A stretch of 64,000 nucleotides of DNA, from the NCBI RefSeq assembly GCF_004349265.1, contig NZ_SMFL01000001.1:620001-684000 (forward strand), in the 5' to 3' direction. Below, piece after piece: positions 32,398-40,774 of the stretch. This DNA is from Dyadobacter psychrotolerans (GTDB lineage: Bacteria; Bacteroidota; Bacteroidia; Cytophagales; Spirosomataceae). The notes below the pieces were generated by a model, which ran no database searches, was not told where the DNA came from, and saw nothing but the letters and a program-made list of their open reading frames with translations. How positions within the stretch are numbered: position 1 is the stretch's first letter; each line of letters opens with the position of its first letter. Made by a program: the position numbers and the translations under genes.

Positions 32398-34989
32398 ATG
32401 ACCCGTCAAATGAGTAACAGCTTTATACAGAACAGAATCTGGCTACTTTTTGCAATTCCTTTATTATTTGCCGCTTTTGCTGCCAATGCAAACAGCTATT
32501 CTATACCGGCTGATACACTTTACAGAAGAGTACCCGGCATGCTTACGCCAAACGGACCATACAGACCTGAACGTACTCTTAAAAACGATATTCAATATAC
32601 CCGCCTGGATGTGAAGTTTGACTGGCAGCGCCAGCAAATGCCTGCGACTGCCATTATTAAATTCAGTCCGCATTTCTATCCGCAAAATACACTGGAACTG
32701 GATGCAAAAGGATTTGAGGTAAAAGAGGTTGTTCAGCTTGACAGTTTATCGGACTATGGTTCGGCTACTCTGGCAGAAATCAATAAGCTGGTTTTAAAAA
32801 AACTCGAATACACTTACGACAAACGTAAACTGATCATCAAGCTCGGACGCGATTATACCAAAAATGATCACGTTTTTGTAAGGATAACTTATACAGCAAA
32901 ACCAAATGACATTCCGCGTGACCAGCCAGGAGATCATCCGATAGACAAAGGACTGTATTTCATCAACGCCGACGGAATGGATGAAAATAAGCCAAAACAA
33001 ATCTGGACGCATGGCGAAACGGATGGAAGTTCGTGCTGGTTTCCAACAATTGATGCACCCAACCAAAGATTTACTCAGGACATTTATATGACCGTTGACA
33101 GTTCTTACAAAACACTATCGAACGGAATTCTGGTTGCTCAGGAAGAAGACAAAAAAGGAATGCGTACGGATCACTGGAAGCAGAGCCTGCCTCACGCACC
33201 GTATCTGGTGATGATGGCCGTAGGGAATTTTGCTGTTGCCAAAGACATGATGCCAAATGGTCTTGAACTTAGCTATTATGTAGAACCCAAATACGGCGCA
33301 GATGCACATGCTATTTTCGGAAGAACTCCCGAAATGATCGGTTTCTTTTCTAATATTTTCGGTGTAAGCTTTCCGTGGGAAAAGTATGCACAGATTGCGG
33401 TAAGAGATTTTGTAGCAGGCGCCATGGAAAATACTACGGCGACAACACATGAAGAAGGCGTACAAAACGACAGTCGTTCACTGATCGACGGAAATTCGGA
33501 TGGGGTTATTGCTCACGAGCTGGCTCATCAGTGGTTTGGTGATTATGTTACCTGTGAAGAATGGGGACAACTTCCATTAAATGAATCTTTTGCCAACTAT
33601 GCAGAATACCTCTGGAGTGAATATAACGACGGTAAAAATGAAGCCGACTGGCAGAACCTGTCTGAAATGAAGCAATACCTTGGTGAAGCTGAAACCAAGC
33701 AGGAGCCGATGATCCGTTATTTTTACAAAGATGCTGAAAACATGTTCGACAGCCATTCCTATGCAAAAGGCGGTCGGATTTTGCACATGCTCCGGAATCT
33801 TACAGGTGATGCAGCATTTTTTGCTTCATTGCAGCATTATCTCAGAACCAATGCCTGGGGTACGGTGGAAATAGATAATCTCCGTATGTCATTTGAAAAA
33901 ATAACCGGTCAGGATCTTAACTGGTTTTTTGATCAGTGGTTTCATCGCCCGGGTCATCCGCAGATAAAGGTCGAACAGCAGTACTTAAACAATAAGGTAG
34001 TTCTTAAAATTAAACAGACGCAGGATACACTTGCTGCGACGATTTATCGCCTGCCGTTAAAGATAGATGTTTGGGTTGGTGGCAAAAAAAGCCGTTATGA
34101 TGTTGTGGTGGATAAGGCGAACCAAACACTGGAATTTCCCGCAACCAAAAAACCGGATCTGGTTTTGTTTGATGCCGAGTCGCAATTACTGGGTACCATC
34201 GAACATCAGAAGCCAAACAGTGAGATGGTATTTCAGTACAAAAATTCAGGTACTTTTCTTGCTAAATATGAGGCACTTGCGCAGCTGGAAGGTAAACTGG
34301 CAGATACGACGGTAAGAGGCGTGCTAGTGAAGGCTATGACAGATCCATTCTGGAAACTTCGACAAATGGCAATTTCCAATTTTGCGGAATATGACGGTCA
34401 GGGTTTTGTGGATATCGAAAAAGTGATTCAGGACCGTGCCCGCGTTGACCCGCACCCGCAGGTTCGCTCCGAAGCCATCATTACACTTGCTTCCTACGGA
34501 GACAATAACAGCGACAGTATCTATCGCCAGGCTCTTGAAGACAGTTCCTACCAGGTTGTATCTGTTGCTATTGAGAAATACCTGATGGGCCAGCCATCTG
34601 ACGCAAAAGAAGTTGCACAGAAGTTTGAAGATTCGCCCAATGATGCCATTGTCACTTCGGTTGGCAATTATTACGCAGGACTTGCCGAACCGGAACGCTA
34701 CCAGTGGTTTTTGGAGAAAATGAAACCGATGAAGCCAACAGACAAATACAATTTTCTTCAGGTTTTTGGTAAATTCCTGATTAAATCAAAACAGGATGTA
34801 CAGAGACAAAGTATACCTGTATTGGAAGGACTTGCAAGGGAAAATCCAGCATACTTTGTACGCTTTGGTGCTTTCCAGGTTTTAGGATTGCTTACAGACA
34901 TCCAAGGCGTTACAGCTTTACGTAAAGACATCCGCGCCAAAGAAACCGAGCCAAAACTTAAAGAAATGTACAGCCAGTTCGAATTTTAA
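32398..34989 (+). CDS. M1-family aminopeptidase with C-terminal HEAT-like repeats
   Basis: The protein has 863 residues from the ATG at 32398, chosen over a TTG 39 bases upstream. A hydrophobic export segment covers about 12-32. The M1 core has GAMEN (341-345), HELAH (373-377) and the third zinc ligand in LNESFANYAEYLW. The zinc-ligand spacing is normal. After about residue 600, alpha-helical HEAT-type repeats follow (VLVKAMTDPFWKLRQMAISN, EAIITLASYGDNNSDSIYRQ, VRFGAFQVLGLLTDIQGVTA). It removes N-terminal residues from peptides, probably in the periplasm. Confidence 0.93.
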   Translation: MTRQMSNSFIQNRIWLLFAIPLLFAAFAANANSYSIPADTLYRRVPGMLTPNGPYRPERTLKNDIQYTRLDVKFDWQRQQMPATAIIKFSPHFYPQNTLELDAKGFEVKEVVQLDSLSDYGSATLAEINKLVLKKLEYTYDKRKLIIKLGRDYTKNDHVFVRITYTAKPNDIPRDQPGDHPIDKGLYFINADGMDENKPKQIWTHGETDGSSCWFPTIDAPNQRFTQDIYMTVDSSYKTLSNGILVAQEEDKKGMRTDHWKQSLPHAPYLVMMAVGNFAVAKDMMPNGLELSYYVEPKYGADAHAIFGRTPEMIGFFSNIFGVSFPWEKYAQIAVRDFVAGAMENTTATTHEEGVQNDSRSLIDGNSDGVIAHELAHQWFGDYVTCEEWGQLPLNESFANYAEYLWSEYNDGKNEADWQNLSEMKQYLGEAETKQEPMIRYFYKDAENMFDSHSYAKGGRILHMLRNLTGDAAFFASLQHYLRTNAWGTVEIDNLRMSFEKITGQDLNWFFDQWFHRPGHPQIKVEQQYLNNKVVLKIKQTQDTLAATIYRLPLKIDVWVGGKKSRYDVVVDKANQTLEFPATKKPDLVLFDAESQLLGTIEHQKPNSEMVFQYKNSGTFLAKYEALAQLEGKLADTTVRGVLVKAMTDPFWKLRQMAISNFAEYDGQGFVDIEKVIQDRARVDPHPQVRSEAIITLASYGDNNSDSIYRQALEDSSYQVVSVAIEKYLMGQPSDAKEVAQKFEDSPNDAIVTSVGNYYAGLAEPERYQWFLEKMKPMKPTDKYNFLQVFGKFLIKSKQDVQRQSIPVLEGLARENPAYFVRFGAFQVLGLLTDIQGVTALRKDIRAKETEPKLKEMYSQFEF

Positions 34990-35040
34990 TATAAGGACTA
35001 ACTGTGAACCAGTAACTGTTAACTTCTGACATGGAACAAT

Positions 35041-36105
35041 TCACTGAGGATCCAGATAATAATCAAGATTTTCCTTTGTAATGATATCCAGCGGAAGAAA
35101 CTTAATCGGCTGGATATCTTTTTTAAATATCAGATGATTTGCTAACTGATGAATACCCCAGTAACCCTGTCCCAACGGATTTTGATTAATCAGAAAATTG
35201 ATAATTTCCTTATTTAGATATTCCAGGTTGGAAGGTAAAAGGTCATAACCAACCAGTTTTATTTCCTTTTTACCACTTCTCTCGAGGTAGGATGCTACTT
35301 CAAATGCTTTGGAGTTGGTCACATAAACAGCCGCAAGCTCGGTTTCCTCCTTTTGAATTCCTTCCAGATGTGCATCCAGTGTTCCGCCTTCGATAAAGTT
35401 TATGTCTTTACTTACGACCTTATATTTTTTGTCCCGCCCATCGAGCAGGAAATAATCCCGGAATCCCTTTTCTTTGGTAATAAGGTGAGCCGAGTTTGGA
35501 ATGTCTTCATTGATATGCGCAACCAAAACGGTGCATGGATAAGGTAAACCGAAACTAAGGATCTTGGCAGCAAGAAAACCACTTCTGTAAGAATCCTGCC
35601 CGATGTAACAAAGCGGATCTACGCTTTCAATCTGTGTATTGAACAGTACGTAAGGAATTTGGAGGCTCTTCCAGTTTGCAAAAAATGGTAACGCTTCTTT
35701 ATAAAAAATCGGAGCAATTAACACGCCATCCGGACTTTCCTTTGTTGCCTCTTTTGCTTTCAGTATAAATGATTTTTCATCGTGAGGATTGAAAATAAAA
35801 CGCGTAATATTGATTCCGTATTGACGTAATTCCTTCTCCGCCTTTTCAATACCTTTCAGCGGAGCTTCCCAGTATGAGTCTTCCGAAGAATCGGGTATTA
35901 ATGCTGCAATATTAAATGTCCGCTGGGACTTAAGCGATTGCGCAATCAGATTCGGCTCGTAATTAAGTTCTTTAATAATTTTCAGGATTCTTTCCCGCAC
36001 ATCTTCTGCCACCCTCCCCCTGTTGTGTAATACACGATCAACCGTTCCTTTCGAAGTCTGTGCTTTTTCCGCGATATCTTTTATTCTGACTATTTTCTTT
36101 TTCAC
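35041..36105 (-). CDS. LacI-type transcriptional regulator with periplasmic-binding-like sensor domain
   Basis: The protein has 354 residues. The start is GTG at 36105 (VKKKIVRIKDIAEKAQ). The helix-turn-helix is IAEKAQTSKGTVDRVLHNRG, then the hinge helix NYEPNLIAQSLKSQRTFNI. Residues about 65-350 form the type 1 periplasmic-binding fold (IAALIPDSSEDSYWEAPLKG onwards) that binds a small sugar-like effector. This subgroup is frequent in Bacteroidota beside sugar-use genes, but none is near here, so its operon is unknown. It is divergent from the M1 gene only by convergence, not by shared promoter. Confidence 0.88.
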   Translation of the reverse strand: MKKKIVRIKDIAEKAQTSKGTVDRVLHNRGRVAEDVRERILKIIKELNYEPNLIAQSLKSQRTFNIAALIPDSSEDSYWEAPLKGIEKAEKELRQYGINITRFIFNPHDEKSFILKAKEATKESPDGVLIAPIFYKEALPFFANWKSLQIPYVLFNTQIESVDPLCYIGQDSYRSGFLAAKILSFGLPYPCTVLVAHINEDIPNSAHLITKEKGFRDYFLLDGRDKKYKVVSKDINFIEGGTLDAHLEGIQKEETELAAVYVTNSKAFEVASYLERSGKKEIKLVGYDLLPSNLEYLNKEIINFLINQNPLGQGYWGIHQLANHLIFKKDIQPIKFLPLDIITKENLDYYLDPQ

Positions 36106-36260
36106 AATGATCTTTTATTCTGTTTGGAGGCAGTATCTGCTAAATCTGCAAAAGTAGTACAATTATAAAGACGAAGGCTATAAAAATTACCCGCGTTTAG
36201 CGTTCTATTTGTTTACATTTTACTATTGGTAAGACGAACAGGAATCTTGCAAACCGGATT

Positions 36261-37307
36261 CTATTTAATCTCAACCGTAACATCATCGCCATCTACATAA
36301 GAAGAACATGTCAGTATCCAGCCTTCGGCCAGATCACGATCTGTTAAAACTTCGTTCACGCTCATATGTAATGTTCCGCTTTGGCAAATTCCCGCGCAGG
36401 TCGAGCACCTTCCACCCTTGCAGCTGTAAGGTAGATGAATGTCCGCCTGCAGAGCAGCATCCAGAATAGTTGTATGTGCAGGAACAAGTAACCTGTAAGC
36501 GTTTCCTCTGAAATTGAGATTAATATAATGCGGATTGGAAACGGGTGGCGGAGGCGGCATTTTTTCGATAACAAAATTTTCCTTTCGGATTTGTTCCGAA
36601 GAAAAACCCATGTAATGAAGGGTAATCTCCATTGATCGCATCAGTTCAAACGGCCCGCAGATAAAGAACCGGGCTCGTTCCCGTAGGAATTGCAATGAGT
36701 TGTTTACCAGTTGTTCAAGTCGGGTATTGTTAATTCTTCCCCGGATACCGCTCCATTCGTCATGCGGTTGACTGTGAATGTGAATAACTTTTAAACGTTC
36801 CGGGAAACGCCGCTGCCAGTTTAAGATATTGTCCCAAAACATCGTGTGACTTTCGTTCCTGTTGGCGTAAATGAGCGTTACCACGCTTTCACCTTCTGAA
36901 TAAAGTGCTTGTTTTAAAATGGAGAATAACGGCGTGATGCCGCTCCCCGCTCCTATCAGAAATATATCTCTAGCTTTCCCGTCAGATTCTTCAAGCACAA
37001 ATCTGCCCGATGGTGGTAAGGCGTTAAAAACATCTCCCTCTTGCACATGATCAAGCCAAAACCGGGATACTTCCCCGTTGGGCACTCTTTTTATTGTGAT
37101 GGCAGGAAAAAGATCTACTTCCGGCGCCGAACTCATGGAGTAAGAACGCCTGACTTCATGACCATGCAGTTCAATCAAAAAAGTAAGAAACTGGCCGGCT
37201 TTATAAACAAGCGAAAATCCGTCAGTTTGTTCAAAAACAAAGGTTTTAACATTATATTTTTCAATAATAATCTCCTTAACCCGTAAATTGATAACTGAAT
37301 CAGACAT
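36261..37307 (-). CDS. 2Fe-2S flavoreductase (ferredoxin-NAD(P)H reductase plus ferredoxin domain)
   Basis: The protein has 348 residues, PaaE-like in layout. The FAD domain has RRSYSMSSAPE; the NAD domain has FLIGAGSGITPLFSIL and FICGPFELM. After a proline-rich linker (MPPPPPVSN) a plant-type ferredoxin domain holds CKGGRCSTC and, later, ILTCSSYV, giving four cysteine ligands for a 2Fe-2S cluster. Such enzymes pass electrons from NAD(P)H to an oxygenase, desaturase or hydroxylase. Its only operon partner is the DIDDTA protein 19 bases upstream, so the electron acceptor may be encoded elsewhere or be that protein's substrate pathway. Confidence 0.9.
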   Translation of the reverse strand: MSDSVINLRVKEIIIEKYNVKTFVFEQTDGFSLVYKAGQFLTFLIELHGHEVRRSYSMSSAPEVDLFPAITIKRVPNGEVSRFWLDHVQEGDVFNALPPSGRFVLEESDGKARDIFLIGAGSGITPLFSILKQALYSEGESVVTLIYANRNESHTMFWDNILNWQRRFPERLKVIHIHSQPHDEWSGIRGRINNTRLEQLVNNSLQFLRERARFFICGPFELMRSMEITLHYMGFSSEQIRKENFVIEKMPPPPPVSNPHYINLNFRGNAYRLLVPAHTTILDAALQADIHLPYSCKGGRCSTCAGICQSGTLHMSVNEVLTDRDLAEGWILTCSSYVDGDDVTVEIK

Positions 37308-37326
37308 AAATTAAAACCTGTAACAA

Positions 37327-38424
37327 TTAAACATTACCTAGAGTCGTGTCAGCCGAACTCCACAAAACTTCATATTCCGCGAGCAAAGTCCAGCAATGTG
37401 CTTCACAAATCCATTGCATGTGAAAAATCGGAAGGTTTGACATTTTATATACAACCGGATTTTCATAGGCCGTAAGCAATCCTGCAATAAAAAAATAGAA
37501 TCCTTTAAAATCCTCAGCTGTAAAGTTCTCTGTCAAAATCCGTTCCGGCTTCACGCCCAGTCTCAGCAATGAGGTTGATAAAATAACTCTGTCCATTGCA
37601 TGCGTAGCAGTATTCAACAGCTTAACTGTATCGTAAATCAGCTTTTTTCTGATTTCTTTTAAAATTTCAGGATCAAAAGCAGCAATCAAACGGGCCACAT
37701 GGTAAATAATTAAAGCAGTTCGCGGATATTGATGCGCACAGCGAAACGGCACCCTTAGGTAACGATCTGTTTCAATAACGGAACGGACGTACAGCAAACT
37801 TGCTTCATCATTTTCATTTAGAGGAAGTTCATATTTAAAAACACAGTAAAGCATATTACACAAAACACTGACATCGAACTCGATATACATATTTTTACCA
37901 AACCAGGTCGAATATGCTTTGAGTGATTTATATTCAGGATAAGTATTTTTTATCCACTGCCGCACCCCGTTAGCGTGCAGCTTCAGCTTTTCTTTTAACC
38001 ACAAAAGCTCTTCCTGAGATGGTTTTGTAGTGAGATAAACAAAAGCGGTATCATCGATATCGTCAGGAATACGAAAATGTTCAAAATGACGAAACAGATT
38101 TCCATTTGGAAAATGCCGTGACGGTATTGTTTTCCAAAAATTGTAAGTTTTCAAACCATCCTTATTCTGAAAATCCGGATAATTACCAATGACCTTTTCA
38201 CAGATCAAGTCGATCTTTTTATGAATAACCGCACTGGTTTTAGGCCTGATTGATTGCAGGGTAAAAGCAATAATTGCAGAAAAGAAAATGGTGGTGTCGG
38301 GGCGATTATAAGCTATTGAATTATTGACACGATATGCAGGAAATATTCCGGCAGGAAAGTAACGATCTCCGGCAGACTGGGAAATCTCAATTTGTTCAAT
38401 AAAGTGACTCAGCGAATCTTTCAT
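37327..38424 (-). CDS. Uncharacterised helical protein with a DIDDTA motif
   Basis: This 365-residue protein starts at ATG 38424 (MKDSLSHFIEQ); a TTG at 38442 is less likely. It has no signal peptide and is predicted to be mostly helical by eye. Residues 122-127 read DIDDTA, within HFRIPDDIDDTAFVYLTTKP. DxDDTA is the catalytic acid motif of class II terpene cyclases such as copalyl diphosphate synthase. The rest is shorter than a complete class II cyclase, and I cannot recognise QW repeats. It is the first gene of an operon with the 2Fe-2S reductase. Homologue or coincidence is not settled; function unknown. Confidence 0.62.
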   Translation of the reverse strand: MKDSLSHFIEQIEISQSAGDRYFPAGIFPAYRVNNSIAYNRPDTTIFFSAIIAFTLQSIRPKTSAVIHKKIDLICEKVIGNYPDFQNKDGLKTYNFWKTIPSRHFPNGNLFRHFEHFRIPDDIDDTAFVYLTTKPSQEELLWLKEKLKLHANGVRQWIKNTYPEYKSLKAYSTWFGKNMYIEFDVSVLCNMLYCVFKYELPLNENDEASLLYVRSVIETDRYLRVPFRCAHQYPRTALIIYHVARLIAAFDPEILKEIRKKLIYDTVKLLNTATHAMDRVILSTSLLRLGVKPERILTENFTAEDFKGFYFFIAGLLTAYENPVVYKMSNLPIFHMQWICEAHCWTLLAEYEVLWSSADTTLGNV

Positions 38425-38449
38425 GCACCCGAAACTAACCAATTACGGC

Positions 38450-38487
38450 AAAAAAAAGAAACCCTGCCGGTCAGACAAGGTTTCTTT
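38450..38487 (-). terminator. Terminator after nfu
   Basis: On the minus strand AAAGAAACC pairs with GGTTTCTTT (plus-strand arms 38455-38463 and 38479-38487), a 9-bp stem followed by a long T-run (plus A-run at 38450-38457). It lies 20 bases past the nfu stop, separating nfu from the DIDDTA operon. Confidence 0.78.
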
Positions 38488-38506
38488 GTAATAACTAAAA
38501 CAGATC

Positions 38507-39103
38507 TTAAACTCCTTCGGCAACTACTTCCTTCACATCAGGAACCATACGGGTCAGCAGATTTTCAATCCCCGCTTTTAAAGTCAGGGTTGAAGACGGA
38601 CAGCCGCTGCATGAGCCTTGTAATAAAACCTTTACAACACCTGATTCTTCGTTAAACGAATGGAAATTGATTGCACCACCGTCGGACTCAACCGCAGGAC
38701 GAACATAAGTGTCCAAGGCGGCTTTGATTTTCTGAACAGTATCAGAATCTCTTGAATCAACGATAACCGTATTTTTTTCAATTGTTTTTTCTTCAAAAAC
38801 CGGATGGTTTTCTTCGAAATATATTTTTATAAACTGCTTGGTATCGCGTAAAACCTCTTCCCAGGCAATGGCATCATCTTTAGTGATTGTGACAAAATTG
38901 CTGGCAATAAATACCCTTTTTACGTGAGGAAACTGAAAAAGATCCGATGCAAGCGGTGAAGCACTGCCTTCCTGAAAAGTAGATTCCACAGAAGGGTAAT
39001 CAAAAGATAAACCATCCGGAGCCAGCTCAAAATTCAAAACAAACTTCATCGAATTTGGATTCGGGCTCAACTCGGTATATACAAAAATGGGGCGTGATAA
39101 CAT
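38507..39103 (-). CDS. nfuA: Nfu-type Fe-S scaffold protein
   Basis: The protein has 198 residues: an Nfu N-terminal domain (TELSPNPNSMKFVLNFEL to about 100) and a C-terminal NifU domain with CSGC (Cys165-Cys168) in GSCSGCPSSTLTLKAGIE. The two cysteines hold a transient 4Fe-4S cluster bridging a dimer, for delivery to target enzymes. It lies upstream of the 2Fe-2S reductase operon but is separated by a terminator, so co-regulation is not shown. The first ATG is MLSRPIFVY, which is standard for this family. Confidence 0.9.
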   Translation of the reverse strand: MLSRPIFVYTELSPNPNSMKFVLNFELAPDGLSFDYPSVESTFQEGSASPLASDLFQFPHVKRVFIASNFVTITKDDAIAWEEVLRDTKQFIKIYFEENHPVFEEKTIEKNTVIVDSRDSDTVQKIKAALDTYVRPAVESDGGAINFHSFNEESGVVKVLLQGSCSGCPSSTLTLKAGIENLLTRMVPDVKEVVAEGV

Positions 39104-39343
39104 GTTATATTAATTCGTCAGTGATAGGGATTCTGTTTCTCCTGTTTGACAACACGGTTCTTTTCAATTTGGTTTATTATTAAACGTAATTGGACGTGAG
39201 TTACCTGAAATGATTATCCATTCGTAATTTTTTTTCAACATACCCAACCTTTGGCTGCACCCTTGTAGTTTATCTGTTCGAAACCAAAGCAACAGGCTGA
39301 TCAGCTGATTTGGCAATTTTTATTATCTTAAAAATAGATGCTC

Positions 39344-40192
39344 ATGAAAAAGTCAGCAATTGTATTTGCCGCTATAATGGCGGTCATCGTCTTGATTTCC
39401 TGCGAACAGAATAACGACATCAAAGGCAATGTGCCTCTTGAAGCAGCCAAAACCAGCGCCATAAAAAAAGCCGAACCGGTATCCTTTACATTTAAAACGA
39501 ACTTATCTGCAGATAAGGTGGAGTGGACTGTAAGCCCCAACCGCAATGTTCAGATTTTCCGTAACGGTTACCAGGCCAAAATTCTCTTTGGTGAAGCCGG
39601 TAAATATCTTGTCAGTGCAACCGATCAGATAACGGTTGCAAGAACAGCTGTAACCGTTGATTCCTCTACCTATGTTGCCGGAGACACCAGCACGCACGTT
39701 CCTGTAATACCGCAGGTTCCGGTTAAGCCCGTCCCTCCGGCAGATACGGTTACGCCTAAGCCGCCGGTTGATACGGTTGGCACGCACGATGTCTTCCTGA
39801 GCCTTGCTGGTGACGAGTTTACGATAACACCGTTCGTAATTGATTCATTATCAGGAACGGGCATTGGATTAACTATCGTAAGCACAAGAGCGTATCAATG
39901 TCTGAATAGTTACATATACTTTCGGCGAGAATATTCCGCGAATGAAAGCCGCAATTTCAAGCTCAGCATGAGTCATGTAGTGCAACCCGGCGCACGCTTT
40001 TGCCAGACCGGCACAAAAAAGTTAACCGTTGACACCTTCATTTATCCTCTTTCGGAAGGAAAGCAAAACCTGGAAATTGAATTGGACGGATCGGTATACA
40101 AAGGCTTTATAGTCAGAAATGGAAACAGTTACAGCATCAACTGGCCTTATACGACTGGAATTAAATTCTCAACGCTTACCTTAACAAAATAA
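39344..40192 (+). CDS. Predicted lipoprotein with proline-rich linker
   Basis: The protein has 282 residues from the ATG at 39344 (MKKSAIVFAAIMAVIVLISC). The LISC lipobox gives a lipid-anchored cysteine, so it sits at the inner or outer membrane. A small beta domain (about 45-95, VEWTVSPNRNVQIFRNGYQA) resembles a PKD/Ig-like fold. A repeated proline-threonine linker near 115-145 (PVKPVPPADTVTPKPP) joins it to a C-terminal beta-rich domain. I do not recognise the family. It is not obviously linked to the sigma factor gene that follows 48 bases later, although the direction is the same. Confidence 0.7.
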   Translation: MKKSAIVFAAIMAVIVLISCEQNNDIKGNVPLEAAKTSAIKKAEPVSFTFKTNLSADKVEWTVSPNRNVQIFRNGYQAKILFGEAGKYLVSATDQITVARTAVTVDSSTYVAGDTSTHVPVIPQVPVKPVPPADTVTPKPPVDTVGTHDVFLSLAGDEFTITPFVIDSLSGTGIGLTIVSTRAYQCLNSYIYFRREYSANESRNFKLSMSHVVQPGARFCQTGTKKLTVDTFIYPLSEGKQNLEIELDGSVYKGFIVRNGNSYSINWPYTTGIKFSTLTLTK

Positions 40193-40240
40193 TTTTAATA
40201 AAATCCATTGGCTCCGCCTCCAATGGATTTTATATTTTAA

Positions 40241-40774
40241 ATGGAGCAACTGCAGGAAACAATAGAAGGATGCAAACGCAATGACCGTAAAAGTCAGAAG
40301 GATTTGTATTATCAATTTTATCCTGCCCTGTTTAATCTTTGCAAAAAATTCTTTGCAGACGATCACGACATCCAGACCGCTCTAAACAACGGGATGATGA
40401 AGGTTTTTAAAAACATTAGCCAGTTTGACTCATCAAAAGGATCCTTCTTCAACTGGACTTACACTGTGGTGCGGAATTCCTGCCTTACTATCCTACGCGA
40501 CCGAAAGCCGGATACAACAGTAGAATTTACAGAAAATCTTGTTGAAGAAACCCTTTATGATCCGTTTGGGTCTTCTGGATGGACAGACATTTTTATAAGT
40601 CTGGATAAACTTCCACCGGTCACAAGGGCTGTTTGCTGTTTGTTTTATCTTGAAGATTTTTCTATTAAGGAAATAGAACAGGAAATGGGTATTAAGAGCG
40701 GAACCGTTAAATGGCACCTTAATGAAAGCAGAAAAAGGTTAAAGGATGTTTTGGCAAAAAATAATGACCGGTGA
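40241..40774 (+). CDS. ECF-type RNA polymerase sigma factor
   Basis: The protein has 177 residues. Region 2 (KDLYYQFYPALFNLCKKFFA, MMKVFKNISQFDSSKGSFFN) and region 4 (LDKLPPVTRAVCCLFYLEDF, SIKEIEQEMGIKSGTVKWHL) are clear. The linker between them is short. The region 4 helix-turn-helix recognises the -35 element of target promoters. Its stop overlaps the next gene in a GTGA junction, so that membrane protein is the likely cognate regulator. Targets and signal are unknown. Confidence 0.9.
   Translation: MEQLQETIEGCKRNDRKSQKDLYYQFYPALFNLCKKFFADDHDIQTALNNGMMKVFKNISQFDSSKGSFFNWTYTVVRNSCLTILRDRKPDTTVEFTENLVEETLYDPFGSSGWTDIFISLDKLPPVTRAVCCLFYLEDFSIKEIEQEMGIKSGTVKWHLNESRKRLKDVLAKNNDR

Noticed and set aside
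32353-32400. TTG-initiated longer start for the M1 aminopeptidase
   Set aside because: It adds 13 residues before a good export signal that begins shortly after the ATG at 32398; the ATG start is simpler.
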